Part shown: in pieces, positions 26,288 to 35,699 of the stretch
How positions within the stretch are numbered: position 1 is the first letter of the stretch
Layout of the letters: the number at the start of each line of letters is the position of its first letter
NCBI GenBank assembly: GCA_947454735.1
Contig: CANGLK010000002.1
Span: 20,833-84,832, forward strand
DNA: 64,000 bases
Reading direction: 5' to 3'
DNA from: Candidatus Nanopelagicaceae bacterium
GTDB taxonomy: Bacteria; Actinomycetota; Actinomycetes; Nanopelagicales; Nanopelagicaceae
The notes under the pieces: generated by a model
The model's database searches: none
What the model was told of the DNA's origin: nothing
The model's input: the letters and a program-made list of their open reading frames with translations, nothing else
Made by a program: the position numbers and the translations under genes

Positions 26288-28045
26288 ATGACATTTTCAG
26301 TAACAATGCCAGCACTTGGTGAATCAGTCAGCGAAGGAACAGTCACACGTTGGCTTAAGGCTGAAGGCGATCACATCGCTGTTGATGAACCGCTCCTCGA
26401 AGTATCAACCGACAAGGTAGATACAGAGATTCCTTCACCAGTTGCTGGCGTACTGCAGAAAATTGTTGTCGGCGTTGATCAGACTGTTCCAGTCGGTGCA
26501 GAGCTTGCAATCATTGCTGATTCAGCTGGCGCTTCAGCTCCGGTTCCTGCGGCACCTGTTGCCCCTGCGGCACCAACTCCCCCTCCAGCTCCTGTTGCTG
26601 AAACACCAGCTCCAGTGGCTCCACCAGTTGTAGAAACTCCTGCGTCTGTTGCAGCACCAGCTGCGGCATCCGCAGGAACTGTCATCACAATGCCAGCTCT
26701 CGGAGAGTCAGTTTCAGAAGGAACTGTCACGCGTTGGCTTAAGAACGTAGGCGATTCTGTTGCAGTAGATGAAGCACTTCTTGAAGTTTCAACCGACAAA
26801 GTTGATACAGAGATTCCTTCACCTGTTGCCGGAACACTTCTTGCAATCGATGTTCCAGTAGATACAACTGTTCCAGTCGGAGCGCGTCTTGCACTTATCG
26901 GCGCAGCTAATGGTGCCGCACCAACGCCTGCACCAGCAGCTCCGGCTCCGGTCGTAACAACACCTGTTACTCCGCCACCTGCGCCAGTTGCAGCACCAGT
27001 AGCTGCGCCAGTGACGCCTCCCCCAGCACCTGTTGCTCCTGCTGCCCCAGTGGTTGCATCAGCACCAGCAGCTCCTGTTTCACAACCAGCAGATGCTTAT
27101 GTGACTCCTATTGTTCGCAAGCTTGCTAATGATCTTGGCGTCAACCTTGCTTCCGTTAAGGGAACAGGAATCGGCGGACGTATCCGTCGTGAAGATGTTG
27201 AGAGCGCGGCACCTCGTACAGTGTCCGAGCCATTATCAAACAGTGCTGTGGCAGGGGTTCCAGCCCAAGGTCTGAATTCAGTAGTTGCGTCTGCACCTAA
27301 GGCTGCACCGGTAGTTGCAGCATCACCACTTCGCGGAACAACAGTGACAATGTCACGCCTTCGTAAAGTTATTGCAGCTCGCATGGTCGAGTCGCTTCAA
27401 GTTTCAGCCCAGCTCACAACTGTCATTGAAGTAGATGTTACAAAGATTGCTCGACTACGTGATCGCTCAAAGGCGACATTTGAAGCGCGTGAAGGCGTCA
27501 AGCTCTCATTCCTTCCATTCTTTGCAGTTGCCGCATGTGAAGCTCTCAAGCAACATCCAGTTCTCAACTCTTCTGTTGAAGGCGATCAGATTATTTATCA
27601 CGGTGCAGAGCACCTCGGTATCGCAGTAGATACAGAGCGCGGCCTCTTGGTTCCAGTAATTCATAACGCTGGCGACCTCAACATGGGTGGCGTTGCTCGC
27701 AAGATTGCAGACCTTGCAGCACGCACACGCGATAACAAGGTCACTCCAGATGAGCTCGGTGGAGGAACATTTACTCTCACCAATACAGGTTCACGTGGAG
27801 CGCTCTTTGATACCCCAATCATTAATCAGCCACAGGTTGCAATCCTTGGACTCGGCGCAGTTGTGAAGCGTCCAATGGTTGTAAAGGGTGACGATGGCGG
27901 AGAGTCAATCGCGATTCGATCAATGGTCTACCTCGGTCTCTCATACGATCACCGCGTTGTAGATGGTGCAGATGCTGCACGCTTCTTGGTCACTCTTAAG
28001 GAGCGACTAGAAGGCGGCGCATTCGAAGCTGATTTGGGTCTCTAA
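26288..28045 (+). CDS. sucB: 2-oxoglutarate dehydrogenase E2 (dihydrolipoamide succinyltransferase)
   Basis: The 585-residue protein has two N-terminal lipoyl domains (about 1-78 and 131-208), each with the lipoylated lysine in [12 protein letters not shown], Ala/Pro-rich linkers, a peripheral subunit-binding domain ([17 protein letters not shown] to [10 protein letters not shown], about 275-312) and a C-terminal acyltransferase with the catalytic His in [15 protein letters not shown]. In Actinobacteria this E2 can serve 2-oxoglutarate or pyruvate dehydrogenase. lipB and lipA nearby supply its cofactor. Ribosome site GAGGAG precedes ATG. Confidence 0.93.
   Translation: MTFSVTMPALGESVSEGTVTRWLKAEGDHIAVDEPLLEVSTDKVDTEIPSPVAGVLQKIVVGVDQTVPVGAELAIIADSAGASAPVPAAPVAPAAPTPPPAPVAETPAPVAPPVVETPASVAAPAAASAGTVITMPALGESVSEGTVTRWLKNVGDSVAVDEALLEVSTDKVDTEIPSPVAGTLLAIDVPVDTTVPVGARLALIGAANGAAPTPAPAAPAPVVTTPVTPPPAPVAAPVAAPVTPPPAPVAPAAPVVASAPAAPVSQPADAYVTPIVRKLANDLGVNLASVKGTGIGGRIRREDVESAAPRTVSEPLSNSAVAGVPAQGLNSVVASAPKAAPVVAASPLRGTTVTMSRLRKVIAARMVESLQVSAQLTTVIEVDVTKIARLRDRSKATFEAREGVKLSFLPFFAVAACEALKQHPVLNSSVEGDQIIYHGAEHLGIAVDTERGLLVPVIHNAGDLNMGGVARKIADLAARTRDNKVTPDELGGGTFTLTNTGSRGALFDTPIINQPQVAILGLGAVVKRPMVVKGDDGGESIAIRSMVYLGLSYDHRVVDGADAARFLVTLKERLEGGAFEADLGL
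26291..26910 (+). repeat. Tandem lipoyl-domain duplication inside sucB
   Basis: Bases about 26291-26521 and 26681-26910 encode near-identical lipoyl domains. The stretch GATACAGAGATTCCTTCACC is exact in both copies. This is a coding domain duplication, not a mobile repeat. Confidence 0.85.
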
Positions 28046-28046
28046 T

Positions 28047-28937
28047 TTGAGCACCCCACAGCGCATCGCAATTACAGGTGCATCTGGTCTTATCGGTTCA
28101 GCTCTTGTTGGTCACCTCAAGAGCGAGGGACACACAGTTCAGCGCTTAGTACGTCGCGCTCCTGTCTCCCCTGATGAAGTTCAGTGGGAACCAAAGACAG
28201 ATTATGTAGACCTTGAGGCTCTTCGTGGCGTCGACGCAATCATCCACCTTGCAGGTGTCGGCGTTGGAGATAAGCGCTGGAATAAGAAGTACAAAGCAGA
28301 GATTCTCAACTCACGTCTTCTGGGAACAACAACGATTGCTAATGCCGTGACAGAACTTGCTCCACAGGTCTTCATATCAGCTAGCGCAATCGGTTGGTAT
28401 GGCGAATCAGGTAATCGTGCAGTTGTTGAATCAGATAAGGCTGGTGATGATTTCCTCGCAGCTGTTTGTCGCGAATGGGAAGGTGCAGCAGATCTTGCAC
28501 AGAACACTCGCACAGTAAAGATTCGCACAGGTCTCGTTCTCGATCCCACTGGTGGAGCGCTCGGCAAGATGCTTCCGCTCTTTCGCTTTGGCCTAGGCGG
28601 CAAGATGGGTAACGGTAAGCAGTGGTGGTCTTGGATCACTCTTCACGATCTCATCCGTGCAATCACATTTATGCTCGAAGGAGATATCTCTGGACCGGTG
28701 AATCTGACTGCGCCAAATCCAGTTACCAATCAAGAATTCACATCAGCACTCGCTCGTGCAATGCACCGCCCGGCGCTCTTCCCGGCTCCAGCGATTGCTC
28801 TCAAGATTGCTCTCGGTGGATTTAGCGGCGAGATCCTTGGCTCAAAGAAGGTAATACCGCAAGCGCTTACCGAAGCAGGCTTTGAGTGGGATTACCCGCA
28901 CATCACCAGTGCTCTCACCGCTCTAGTGAGCGAGTGA
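28047..28937 (+). CDS. TIGR01777 family NAD-dependent epimerase/dehydratase
   Basis: The 296-residue protein starts at TTG 28047, one base after the sucB stop. It has the Rossmann motif ITGASGLIGSALVGHL, IHLAGVGVGDKRW and SASAIGWYG, typical of the TIGR01777/SulA-like extended SDR group. No function is established. The mycobacterial homologue Rv2216 sits in the same place after sucB (Rv2215) by my recollection. Its 3' end overlaps the FAD enzyme gene by 15 bases. Confidence 0.88.
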   Translation: MSTPQRIAITGASGLIGSALVGHLKSEGHTVQRLVRRAPVSPDEVQWEPKTDYVDLEALRGVDAIIHLAGVGVGDKRWNKKYKAEILNSRLLGTTTIANAVTELAPQVFISASAIGWYGESGNRAVVESDKAGDDFLAAVCREWEGAADLAQNTRTVKIRTGLVLDPTGGALGKMLPLFRFGLGGKMGNGKQWWSWITLHDLIRAITFMLEGDISGPVNLTAPNPVTNQEFTSALARAMHRPALFPAPAIALKIALGGFSGEILGSKKVIPQALTEAGFEWDYPHITSALTALVSE

Positions 28938-30053
28938 CTCCATAGCCGCAAGGCGTCCCGATAAGAGCGCACCGTTCTGTGATCCTGCAGTCAGGTAATC
29001 GCCTGCAATAAAGAGTTCGTCATTGATACGTGCGGATGTCACGCCATTCTTACCCGGTTTAAATACCGGCAATGAATTTCGAATGTCGTAACGCTTAATC
29101 AATTCGAAATCTGATGGAGCGATTCCCCAGAACTTAGCGATTTCATTGAGAGCTTGTTCATCTGTGATTGAGGATATTGCAGTAGATGAAATCAGTGTTT
29201 TATCTTCTGGTGCGTATTGAGAGACAACATTGCTGAGGGCAATTGAGTTAACAATTGGGTTAGCTGTACTAGTTACTCGCAAGCGCTTTGAAGAAATCAC
29301 TCCTGCAGGTAGCGCGTGGTACCAGGTGTGGCTATCGGCAAATCCAGTCTCTAGCGGAATGCGTGTCAACTTCGCTGTTGTATGAGCATCAGTTGCAAGG
29401 ATGACCTTCTTGCCGGCAAATTGCTGCAGAGAATCGATCGGGTTGTTGAGGATGACATTCTCAACGCGAGCACCAAGTGCTTCTGATAACGCGCCAGCAC
29501 CTGCTCGAGGCAGACCTGAATCCCCGACAACAAAACTCTTAATAATCTCTCGACCGTATGAGCTATCGATATTTTCGAGATCGGTCAGGAAAACTCCGCG
29601 AAGAAATGGTTTGAGTACATTCTCATAGAGATCACCGGTACCCGATGCAAGGAGAGCATCACGGAGAGAGATTGAACTATTGGGCTTATCCCCCACAAAT
29701 TTCAGTACTGATATTTTCTCTGCGAGAGATCCGAGGGGTGAGCGAGTTGCAAGAATCGGATGAAGTCGAGGATCTCCAATAGATGAAATGCCGAAAGGCG
29801 TGATGACATCAATGGTGCGATCTGATTTGCAGAAATCAATCTCTTCGATAACTTGAAGGCGCTTGATCTCTGAATAGCCAGAGTTGATGAGCTGGAAGCC
29901 TCGATCGAGAATGTAGCCATCGATGTAATCAGATCGAACTCGGCCTCCGAGATCATCAGATGCTTCATAAAGTTCGACGGATTCACCGGCCTCCTGCAGC
30001 GTGATTGCAGCGCTGAGGCCGGCGAGTCCACCACCAATAACTACATAGCTCAT
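28923..30053 (-). CDS. FAD-dependent oxidoreductase (amine oxidase / desaturase type)
   Basis: The 376-residue protein has the N-terminal dinucleotide motif VIGGGLAGLSAAITLQEAG followed by VELYEASDDLGGRVRSDY, and a C-terminal FAD loop LFIAGDYLTAGSQNGALLSG. This is the protoporphyrinogen oxidase / phytoene desaturase / amine oxidase superfamily. No carotenoid or haem gene adjoins it, so the substrate is open. It lies five bases after the MMPL gene and is probably in that unit. Both genes are additions relative to the mycobacterial sucB-lipB order. Confidence 0.85.
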   Translation of the reverse strand: MSYVVIGGGLAGLSAAITLQEAGESVELYEASDDLGGRVRSDYIDGYILDRGFQLINSGYSEIKRLQVIEEIDFCKSDRTIDVITPFGISSIGDPRLHPILATRSPLGSLAEKISVLKFVGDKPNSSISLRDALLASGTGDLYENVLKPFLRGVFLTDLENIDSSYGREIIKSFVVGDSGLPRAGAGALSEALGARVENVILNNPIDSLQQFAGKKVILATDAHTTAKLTRIPLETGFADSHTWYHALPAGVISSKRLRVTSTANPIVNSIALSNVVSQYAPEDKTLISSTAISSITDEQALNEIAKFWGIAPSDFELIKRYDIRNSLPVFKPGKNGVTSARINDELFIAGDYLTAGSQNGALLSGRLAAMESLAH

Positions 30054-30058
30054 CGTCT

Positions 30059-32182
30059 CTACTTATCTTGAAGCTTCGATGGCCACCAGATCTTTGGACC
30101 GATCTCATGGACGAGCGCTGGAACCAAAATCGAGCGAACGATGATGGTATCGAGCAATACACCGAATCCAACTGCAAAACCGAGCTCTGCAAGTGGAACG
30201 AGTGGAAGTAATCCAAGAACAGCGAAGGTCGCTGCAAGAACGATTCCTGCAGAAGTAATAACCGCACCTGTCACTGTTACGCCCTTGACTACACCTGCAC
30301 GGGTACCGATCTTTGCTGACTCTTCACGAACTCGAGTCATCAGGAAGATGTTGTAATCGATACCGAGTGCTACAAGGAAGATAAAGGCAAATAGTGGGAA
30401 TGAATTATCACCACCTGCAAAGCCGAATATGTGATTGAAGACCAATGCACAGACACCGAGCGTTGCGAAGTATGAGAGAACAACCGTTCCCAGAAGCACC
30501 ACTGCGCTAAGAATGCTTCGAAGAAGCAGACCGAGAATCAGAGTGATAACAAATAGGATGATTGGAATAATCGTATGGTTATCTCGATTATTTGCTGTGC
30601 GGACATCGAAGTAGGTAGCTGATGTTCCGCCAACAAGAGCAGTTGGGTCTACCTTCTTCGCAGCCTCGCGAATAGGAGTGATGTATTTACCGGCATCAAC
30701 GCTATCTGGAGCTTTATCCAGGGTTGCATCGAGGATGACCTTTCCACCAACTGACTTCACATTCTGAGTCATTGGATCGACCTCGTATGAAACGCCAGTT
30801 ACTCCCTTAACTGCAGAGACGCTCGCAATAACTGCATCTGCCTTACCTTGAGCGACAACAATCTTCGTTGGATCGCCTTCACCCGCAGGGAAGTGAGTAT
30901 TGAGAAGTTTCTGGCCGACAACAGATTCAGGGTTTCCTGTAAATGAATTTACTGTTCCTAGGCCATCAGCTTTGAGAGTTGAAGATGTGAAGGCTAGTGC
31001 GAGTAGAACGACACCGGTAATAGCCCACGCCTTTCGTGGATTCTTTCCAATTGAATTCGCAACCTTCGACCAAGGTCCGCTAAGGACATGGTCATCGCCA
31101 TCATTGCGAGGCTTACGTGGCCAGAAAACCCATCGTCCACATAGAACGAGAGCAGCAGGTAGGAATGTAAGAATCGTGATCATTGACGCGACGATGCCGA
31201 TTGCACCAATTGGTCCAAGACCCTTTGTGCTCGTTAATTGGCTAAAGAGCAACATCAAGAGTGAGATAGCAACAGTTGATCCAGAGGCCAGGATTGGCTC
31301 CCAGACCCCCTTATATGCAGCTCTCATGGCATCGAATCGTGATTCGTTGTGATGGAGCTCTTCACGGTAGCGAGCGATGAGAAGGAGCGCATAATCGGTT
31401 GCTGCTCCGACTACAAGCACGGAGAGAATTCCTTGAGACTGGCCATCAACGTCGATGATGTTGTTCTTCGCGAGCAAGTAAACGATTCCGCCTGCTGTTG
31501 AAAGGGCAAACATCGCTGACATCAAAGGAATAATCCAGAGAACTGGTGAGCGATAGACAACAATCAAAATCAGCGCAACCACACCAAGTGTCGTGAGCAA
31601 GAGTGATGAATCGAGAGTTCCAAATGCGCTAAAGAGATCTCCGAGGATTCCGCCAGGGCCAGTTACATATGGAGTCAGTCCTTGAGCCTTTGCAATCGGT
31701 GCCGCGTCATCACGAAGAGCCTGAACAACAGCTGGAAGAACGGGCTTATCGTTTGGTAGAAGCTTCGAAATGGATTCACCGTCTAGTGGAACATTGACGA
31801 GAATTGCCTTTCCATCTTGTGATGGGAAAGCAGTCACCTTCGCACCACTCAGAATGTAATCACCGATCTTCGCTGATGTGCCATCCAATGTGAGCTCTGG
31901 AACACCTGCGAAGTGCTGATTGATTGCAGCAATTGCAGTTGGTGATGCCTCTCCTTCAAAGAGGACGAGGGTCGGAAAGTTAAATGCCTTGCCATCAGAG
32001 AACTTGGAGATGGCATCTGATGCCTGAGATGCCTCAGAGCCCTTAGGCAGGAAGTTTGAATTGTTATTCTCTTGGACGCTAGAGAGCTTTCCGAAGAGTG
32101 GGCCGAAGATTCCGGTGATCATGAACCAGCCGATTACGACTAAAACGGCGAGGGCTACGGGCTTTTTATTCTTAATTAGCAT
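30059..32182 (-). CDS. MMPL/RND family transporter
   Basis: About 707 residues with two halves, each a membrane helix plus a large extracytoplasmic loop and five clustered helices (ILSVLVVGAATDYALLLIARYREE in half one, FLVALGIDYNIFLMTRVREE in half two). These Asp/Tyr pairs are the proton-relay positions of MmpL lipid exporters. It may export a lipid or envelope precursor. The frame extends to 32221, but ATG 32182 has TAGACT seven bases upstream. Divergent from lipB with only 29 bases between the two starts. Confidence 0.92.
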   Translation of the reverse strand: MLIKNKKPVALAVLVVIGWFMITGIFGPLFGKLSSVQENNNSNFLPKGSEASQASDAISKFSDGKAFNFPTLVLFEGEASPTAIAAINQHFAGVPELTLDGTSAKIGDYILSGAKVTAFPSQDGKAILVNVPLDGESISKLLPNDKPVLPAVVQALRDDAAPIAKAQGLTPYVTGPGGILGDLFSAFGTLDSSLLLTTLGVVALILIVVYRSPVLWIIPLMSAMFALSTAGGIVYLLAKNNIIDVDGQSQGILSVLVVGAATDYALLLIARYREELHHNESRFDAMRAAYKGVWEPILASGSTVAISLLMLLFSQLTSTKGLGPIGAIGIVASMITILTFLPAALVLCGRWVFWPRKPRNDGDDHVLSGPWSKVANSIGKNPRKAWAITGVVLLALAFTSSTLKADGLGTVNSFTGNPESVVGQKLLNTHFPAGEGDPTKIVVAQGKADAVIASVSAVKGVTGVSYEVDPMTQNVKSVGGKVILDATLDKAPDSVDAGKYITPIREAAKKVDPTALVGGTSATYFDVRTANNRDNHTIIPIILFVITLILGLLLRSILSAVVLLGTVVLSYFATLGVCALVFNHIFGFAGGDNSFPLFAFIFLVALGIDYNIFLMTRVREESAKIGTRAGVVKGVTVTGAVITSAGIVLAATFAVLGLLPLVPLAELGFAVGFGVLLDTIIVRSILVPALVHEIGPKIWWPSKLQDK

Positions 32183-32189
32183 GGGCGGG

Positions 32190-32195
32190 AGTCTA
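32190..32195 (-). promoter_or_regulatory. Leaderless -10 of MMPL unit
   Basis: TAGACT on the minus strand, seven bases before ATG 32182. Confidence 0.65.
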
Positions 32196-32199
32196 CCTT

Positions 32200-32205
32200 T
32201 AGGCT
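32200..32205 (+). promoter_or_regulatory. Leaderless -10 of lipB operon
   Basis: TAGGCT, six bases before GTG 32212; only four bases from the MMPL -10 on the other strand. Confidence 0.65.
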
Positions 32206-32211
32206 TACCTC

Positions 32212-32859
32212 GTGCCTGCAATTGACTCCTCCCCTCTCGCTCTCAAGCGAAGCGGGTTAGTTGAATATGAAGAGGCTCTTGCTATTCAGCGAACGATCCA
32301 CTCAGAGGTCGCAGCTGGCGTTCGCCCTAACACTCTTATCCTTCTGGAGCATCCATCTATTTATACCGCTGGCAAGCGAACACTTGATGAAGAACGCCCT
32401 GGAAATGGTGCACGTGTTCTCGATGTCGATCGCGGCGGAAAGATCACCTGGCATGGCCCGGGCCAATTGGTCGGTTATCCCATTGTGCGATTGAGCAATC
32501 CCCACGAGCTCGTTGGCTTTGTCCGAGAGATTGAAGCTGGTCTCATCAAGGTATGTGCAGATTTTGGTATTAAGGGCGTTCGAGTCGCTGGACGTTCTGG
32601 AGTCTGGGTTGTCGACGAGAAGGGCGAACGTAAGGTCGCAGCGATTGGCATTCGCGTCGCATCAGGTACATCGATGCATGGCTTTGCCCTCAACGTGAAC
32701 CCTGACTTAACTTCCTTTGAAGCAATCATTCCTTGCGGAATTTCAGATGCCGCAGTGACATCCCTAGCCCAAGAACTCGAGCGAGAAATTACAATTGCAG
32801 AGGTAACCCCCGTTGTAGAGAAGTATCTCTACGAAGCACTAACAAAGGTGAGCGCATGA
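32212..32859 (+). CDS. lipB: Octanoyltransferase
   Basis: The 215-residue protein has [30 protein letters not shown] and the Lys-Cys dyad region [13 protein letters not shown] with the downstream IIPCGISD cysteine. It moves octanoyl from acyl carrier protein to lipoyl domains such as those of SucB. Start GTG 32212 has TAGGCT six bases upstream. It overlaps lipA by four bases. Confidence 0.95.
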   Translation: MPAIDSSPLALKRSGLVEYEEALAIQRTIHSEVAAGVRPNTLILLEHPSIYTAGKRTLDEERPGNGARVLDVDRGGKITWHGPGQLVGYPIVRLSNPHELVGFVREIEAGLIKVCADFGIKGVRVAGRSGVWVVDEKGERKVAAIGIRVASGTSMHGFALNVNPDLTSFEAIIPCGISDAAVTSLAQELEREITIAEVTPVVEKYLYEALTKVSA

Positions 32860-33788
32860 CAATCGCACCAGATGGCCGCAAGCTTCTTCGCATTGAAGCT
32901 CGTAACGCTGAAACTCCTATTGAGCGAAAGCCTGAATGGATCAAGACTCGCGCCAACATGGGACCTGAGTACACGCGCCTTCGCTCATTGGTAAAGACAG
33001 AATCTCTACATACCGTCTGCCAAGAAGCTGCATGTCCAAATATCTTTGAATGCTGGGAAGATAAAGAGGCAACATTTCTCATTGGTGGCGAACGTTGTAC
33101 TCGTCGCTGCGACTTTTGCAATATCGATACTGGAAAGCCAGAACCCATCGATCGCGATGAACCACGCCGCGTCGCAGAATCAGTTCAATCAATGGGACTT
33201 AAGTACGCAACTATTACAGGTGTAACGCGCGACGATTTAGAAGATGAGGGCGCATGGCTCTATGCAGAGACCATTCGCAAGGTTCATGAACTCAACCCTG
33301 GTACAGGCGTTGAAATGCTTGCTCCTGATTTCGGTGCAAAGCCACAACTTCTCAATCAAGTCTTTGAGACTCGCCCAGAAGTATTTGCACATAACCTTGA
33401 AACTGTTCCCCGTATCTTCAAGCGAATTCGCCCTGCATTTACCTATGAAAAATCCCTCAATGTCATTACTCAGGCACGTGAATTCGGTTTGATTACAAAA
33501 TCGAATTTGATCCTTGGACTTGGCGAAGAGATCAGTGAAGTTATTCAAGCCCTTGAAGATTTGCATGGAGCAGGTTGCGACCTCATCACAATCACTCAAT
33601 ATCTACGTCCAACAAATAAGCATCACCCAGTCGAGCGTTGGGTAAAGCCAGATGAGTTTGTCGATCTTGCAAAGCGCGCTGAAGATATTGGATTTAGCGG
33701 CGTAATGAGCGGACCACTTGTGCGTTCTTCATATCGCGCGGGACGTCTCTACAAGCAGGCTCAGGAAAAGCGCGCTCTACGTGGCTGA
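32856..33788 (+). CDS. lipA: Lipoyl synthase
   Basis: The 310-residue radical-SAM enzyme has the auxiliary cluster motif [12 protein letters not shown] and the radical-SAM [10 protein letters not shown], plus the terminal RSSYRAG motif. It inserts two sulfur atoms into octanoyl groups. ATG 32856 overlaps the lipB TGA; the longer frame from 32733 lies inside lipB and is rejected. It belongs to the lipB-lipA-plsC unit and needs clusters of the kind carried by ErpA. Confidence 0.96.
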   Translation: MTIAPDGRKLLRIEARNAETPIERKPEWIKTRANMGPEYTRLRSLVKTESLHTVCQEAACPNIFECWEDKEATFLIGGERCTRRCDFCNIDTGKPEPIDRDEPRRVAESVQSMGLKYATITGVTRDDLEDEGAWLYAETIRKVHELNPGTGVEMLAPDFGAKPQLLNQVFETRPEVFAHNLETVPRIFKRIRPAFTYEKSLNVITQAREFGLITKSNLILGLGEEISEVIQALEDLHGAGCDLITITQYLRPTNKHHPVERWVKPDEFVDLAKRAEDIGFSGVMSGPLVRSSYRAGRLYKQAQEKRALRG

Positions 33789-34485
33789 TCTCGTCTATCC
33801 CCCAGTTGTCGTTGCCCTTCGCACGCTCTGGAAAACTCTTGGACTCAAATTTGATTTTCAAGGAATTGAGCATCTGCCTGATCAAAACCACGGTGGCGCT
33901 GTTCTTGCGATGAACCACATTAGCTATCTTGATTTCGCACTCGTCGGTACCGCTGCGCTTCCCATGAAGCGCTATGTGCGATTTATGGCGAAGAAGGAGC
34001 TCTTTGATAATAAAGTTGCCGGTCCACTCTTGCGAGGAATGCACCACATCAGCGTTGATCGCTCCAATGGTTCTGCATCACTAGTTGCAGCACTTCGTGC
34101 TCTTCGCGATGGTGAAATCATCGGCATCTTCCCTGAAGGCACAATCTCTGTCTCCTTCGAAATTAAAGAGCTCAAGAGCGGCGCAGTCCGTTTGGCGCAA
34201 GGCGCTGGAGTACCAGTGATTCCAACAATCATCTGGGGATCGCAACGCCTCTGGACTAAGAAGGTAAAGCGAAATCTGGCTCAACGCGGAGTCCCTATCT
34301 CTGTAACATTTGGTGAACCGATCTACTTTGAAAAAGGCAGCGATGTAGAAGCTGGTGAGGCAATTTTGCGCGGAGCGATGGTGAAAATGCTCCACGAAAT
34401 ACAGGAAAAGTATCCAGATTCACATCAAGGTCAGCGCTGGGCGCCTGTTCGCCTTGGTGGTACCGCACCTGCTCCCCTAAACTAA
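33781..34485 (+). CDS. 1-acyl-glycerol-3-phosphate acyltransferase (PlsC family)
   Basis: About 234 residues from GTG 33781, which overlaps the lipA stop by eight bases. It has the acyltransferase block [13 protein letters not shown] (the HxxxxD motif), block [14 protein letters not shown] and block [12 protein letters not shown]. It esterifies lysophosphatidate or a related acceptor at the cytoplasmic membrane face. In the mycobacterial order lipA is followed directly by the DUF4191 gene, so plsC looks inserted. A second PlsC is at 53196. Confidence 0.9.
   Translation: MADLVYPPVVVALRTLWKTLGLKFDFQGIEHLPDQNHGGAVLAMNHISYLDFALVGTAALPMKRYVRFMAKKELFDNKVAGPLLRGMHHISVDRSNGSASLVAALRALRDGEIIGIFPEGTISVSFEIKELKSGAVRLAQGAGVPVIPTIIWGSQRLWTKKVKRNLAQRGVPISVTFGEPIYFEKGSDVEAGEAILRGAMVKMLHEIQEKYPDSHQGQRWAPVRLGGTAPAPLN
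34478..34483 (+). promoter_or_regulatory. Leaderless -10 of DUF4191 gene
   Basis: TAAACT, seven bases before ATG 34491. It overlaps the plsC stop codon. Confidence 0.6.
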
Positions 34486-34490
34486 CGGGC

Positions 34491-35156
34491 ATGGCTAAGA
34501 ATAAAGAAGAGAAGGTCAAGTCCCCACGTTTTAAAGAGTTCCGTGACGCTTATGCAATCACGAAGAGCGTAAAACCTTGGATTGGCGCGCTCCTCCTTGG
34601 AGTAATTCTCGGAGTTACCGCAGTTGCAATCGCGCTTGGTGCTTGGGGCGGACATCCGATCTATGCAGCATTTATTGGCCTCCCATCTTCAATGATCGTG
34701 GCTTTAGTGATCTTTACTCGTATCGCAGGCTCAGCCGCCTATGCATCAATCGAAGGTCAGATTGGTGCCGGCGCATCTGTCTTGATGGCTATCCGTAAGG
34801 GATGGACAACAACTCCTGCAGTTGCTGTTAACCGAAACCAAGATATGGTCCACCGCAGCATTGGTCGCGGCGGAATTGTTCTTACCGCCGAGGGCGGGTC
34901 TGCAACGACTCAGATGTTGCAAGATGAGAAGAAGAAGTCAGAACGTTATGCACCAGGTGCTCCAATAACTTTGATCGTTGTTGGCGATGGCGCTGGCCAG
35001 GTCCCACTCAAGAAGTTGCAGAAGCATGTTCAGAAATTGCCTAAGAAGCTTTCAGCACATCAGATGCGTGAACTTCGTATGCGCCTTAAGGCTGTCGGCG
35101 GAATGTCTCTGCCAGTTCCAAAGGGACCAATGCCTAAGGGTGTAAAGATTAAGTAA
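34491..35156 (+). CDS. DUF4191 family membrane protein
   Basis: The 221-residue protein has a basic N terminus, two membrane helices (about residues 28-70) and a soluble tail with KGWTTTPAVAVNRNQDMVHR and IGRGGIVLTAEG. This matches the actinobacterial DUF4191 family (Rv2219 in mycobacteria, beside lipA). Function unknown. Own leaderless promoter predicted inside the end of plsC. Its stop abuts the RDD gene stop. Confidence 0.87.
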   Translation: MAKNKEEKVKSPRFKEFRDAYAITKSVKPWIGALLLGVILGVTAVAIALGAWGGHPIYAAFIGLPSSMIVALVIFTRIAGSAAYASIEGQIGAGASVLMAIRKGWTTTPAVAVNRNQDMVHRSIGRGGIVLTAEGGSATTQMLQDEKKKSERYAPGAPITLIVVGDGAGQVPLKKLQKHVQKLPKKLSAHQMRELRMRLKAVGGMSLPVPKGPMPKGVKIK

Positions 35157-35528
35157 TTACCGTCTTACTAAAACGGTATTAGATAGACGCTCATTTACTC
35201 CACGACCATTCTCATCAAATGTAATTGCGGTAATGATGATCACCATCAGAAGAGTTCGAATCAACGCCTGAAGCGGCGTTGCAGCTCCCCCATCGCTAAA
35301 ACGAATAACTTTGAGGCCCACGATTCTGTGGCCAAATGAAGATCCACCGAAGCAAACCAAGATCAGGTACTCGATGGTCAAGACGAGAAGAACGGTTCCA
35401 CCGATTCCACGGCTACGCTCTAGAAATGTGCCACTCCCAGCAAAGAAGCCCAAGGTGACCGCATAGGCGGCTAGCCAGTCTATTGTGATACCGAGCGCAC
35501 GACGGCCCTGGCTGATGCGTGGATACAT
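35157..35528 (-). CDS. RDD family membrane protein
   Basis: A 123-residue protein with RRALGITIDWLAAYAV, FGGSSFGHRIVGLKVIR and three hydrophobic segments, the RDD domain pattern. Function unknown; RDD proteins have been linked to ion transport in some bacteria. ATG 35528 is chosen over 35585 because TAGGCT stands seven bases upstream. It lies between the DUF4191 gene and glnA as in mycobacteria (Rv2219A), but divergent from glnA. Confidence 0.85.
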   Translation of the reverse strand: MYPRISQGRRALGITIDWLAAYAVTLGFFAGSGTFLERSRGIGGTVLLVLTIEYLILVCFGGSSFGHRIVGLKVIRFSDGGAATPLQALIRTLLMVIIITAITFDENGRGVNERLSNTVLVRR

Positions 35529-35535
35529 GGCGGTA

Positions 35536-35541
35536 AGCCTA
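35536..35541 (-). promoter_or_regulatory. Leaderless -10 of RDD gene
   Basis: TAGGCT, seven bases before ATG 35528. Confidence 0.65.
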
Positions 35542-35567
35542 CCGAGATGAGACAAGTCGGTCGATTT

Positions 35568-35583
35568 GTTACATAGGCGTAAC
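35568..35583. promoter_or_regulatory. GlnR-like operator upstream of glnA
   Basis: GTTAC-ataggc-GTAAC fits the GTNAC-n6-GNAAC half-site pair bound by the actinobacterial nitrogen regulator GlnR. It lies about 50 bases before the predicted glnA transcription start. No glnR gene is in the window. Confidence 0.5.
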
Positions 35584-35590
35584 ACGCCAA

Positions 35591-35621
35591 TTCACATAAG
35601 TGGCCATTCAGGTTCTAGGCT
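35591..35621 (+). promoter_or_regulatory. glnA promoter
   Basis: TAGGCT at 35616-35621 as -10, with TTCACA at 35591-35596 as a poor -35 (19-base spacer). Predicted start near 35628 gives a leader of about 72 bases. Confidence 0.4.
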
Positions 35622-35631
35622 CTGCCACATA

Positions 35632-35656
35632 GAAAGGCTCAAAGTCGAGCCCTTTC
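35632..35656 (+). promoter_or_regulatory. Hairpin in glnA leader
   Basis: GAAAGGCTC-aaagtc-GAGCCCTTTC forms a strong stem with one bulge. No T-run follows, so it is not a terminator; it may stabilise or regulate the leader. Confidence 0.4.
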
Positions 35657-35699
35657 GACAGGGTCAATTCGACTATGAGACTTATTGGGAGTCATACAT

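Noticed and set aside
26479-26799. Long antisense frame within sucB, Ala/Gly/Thr-rich
   Set aside because: It is the mirror of the Ala/Pro-rich linker and lipoyl repeat; low complexity and no start signals.
35632-35656. glnA leader hairpin as a glutamine riboswitch or terminator
   Set aside because: No glutamine riboswitch core is visible and no T-run follows; kept only as a hairpin.
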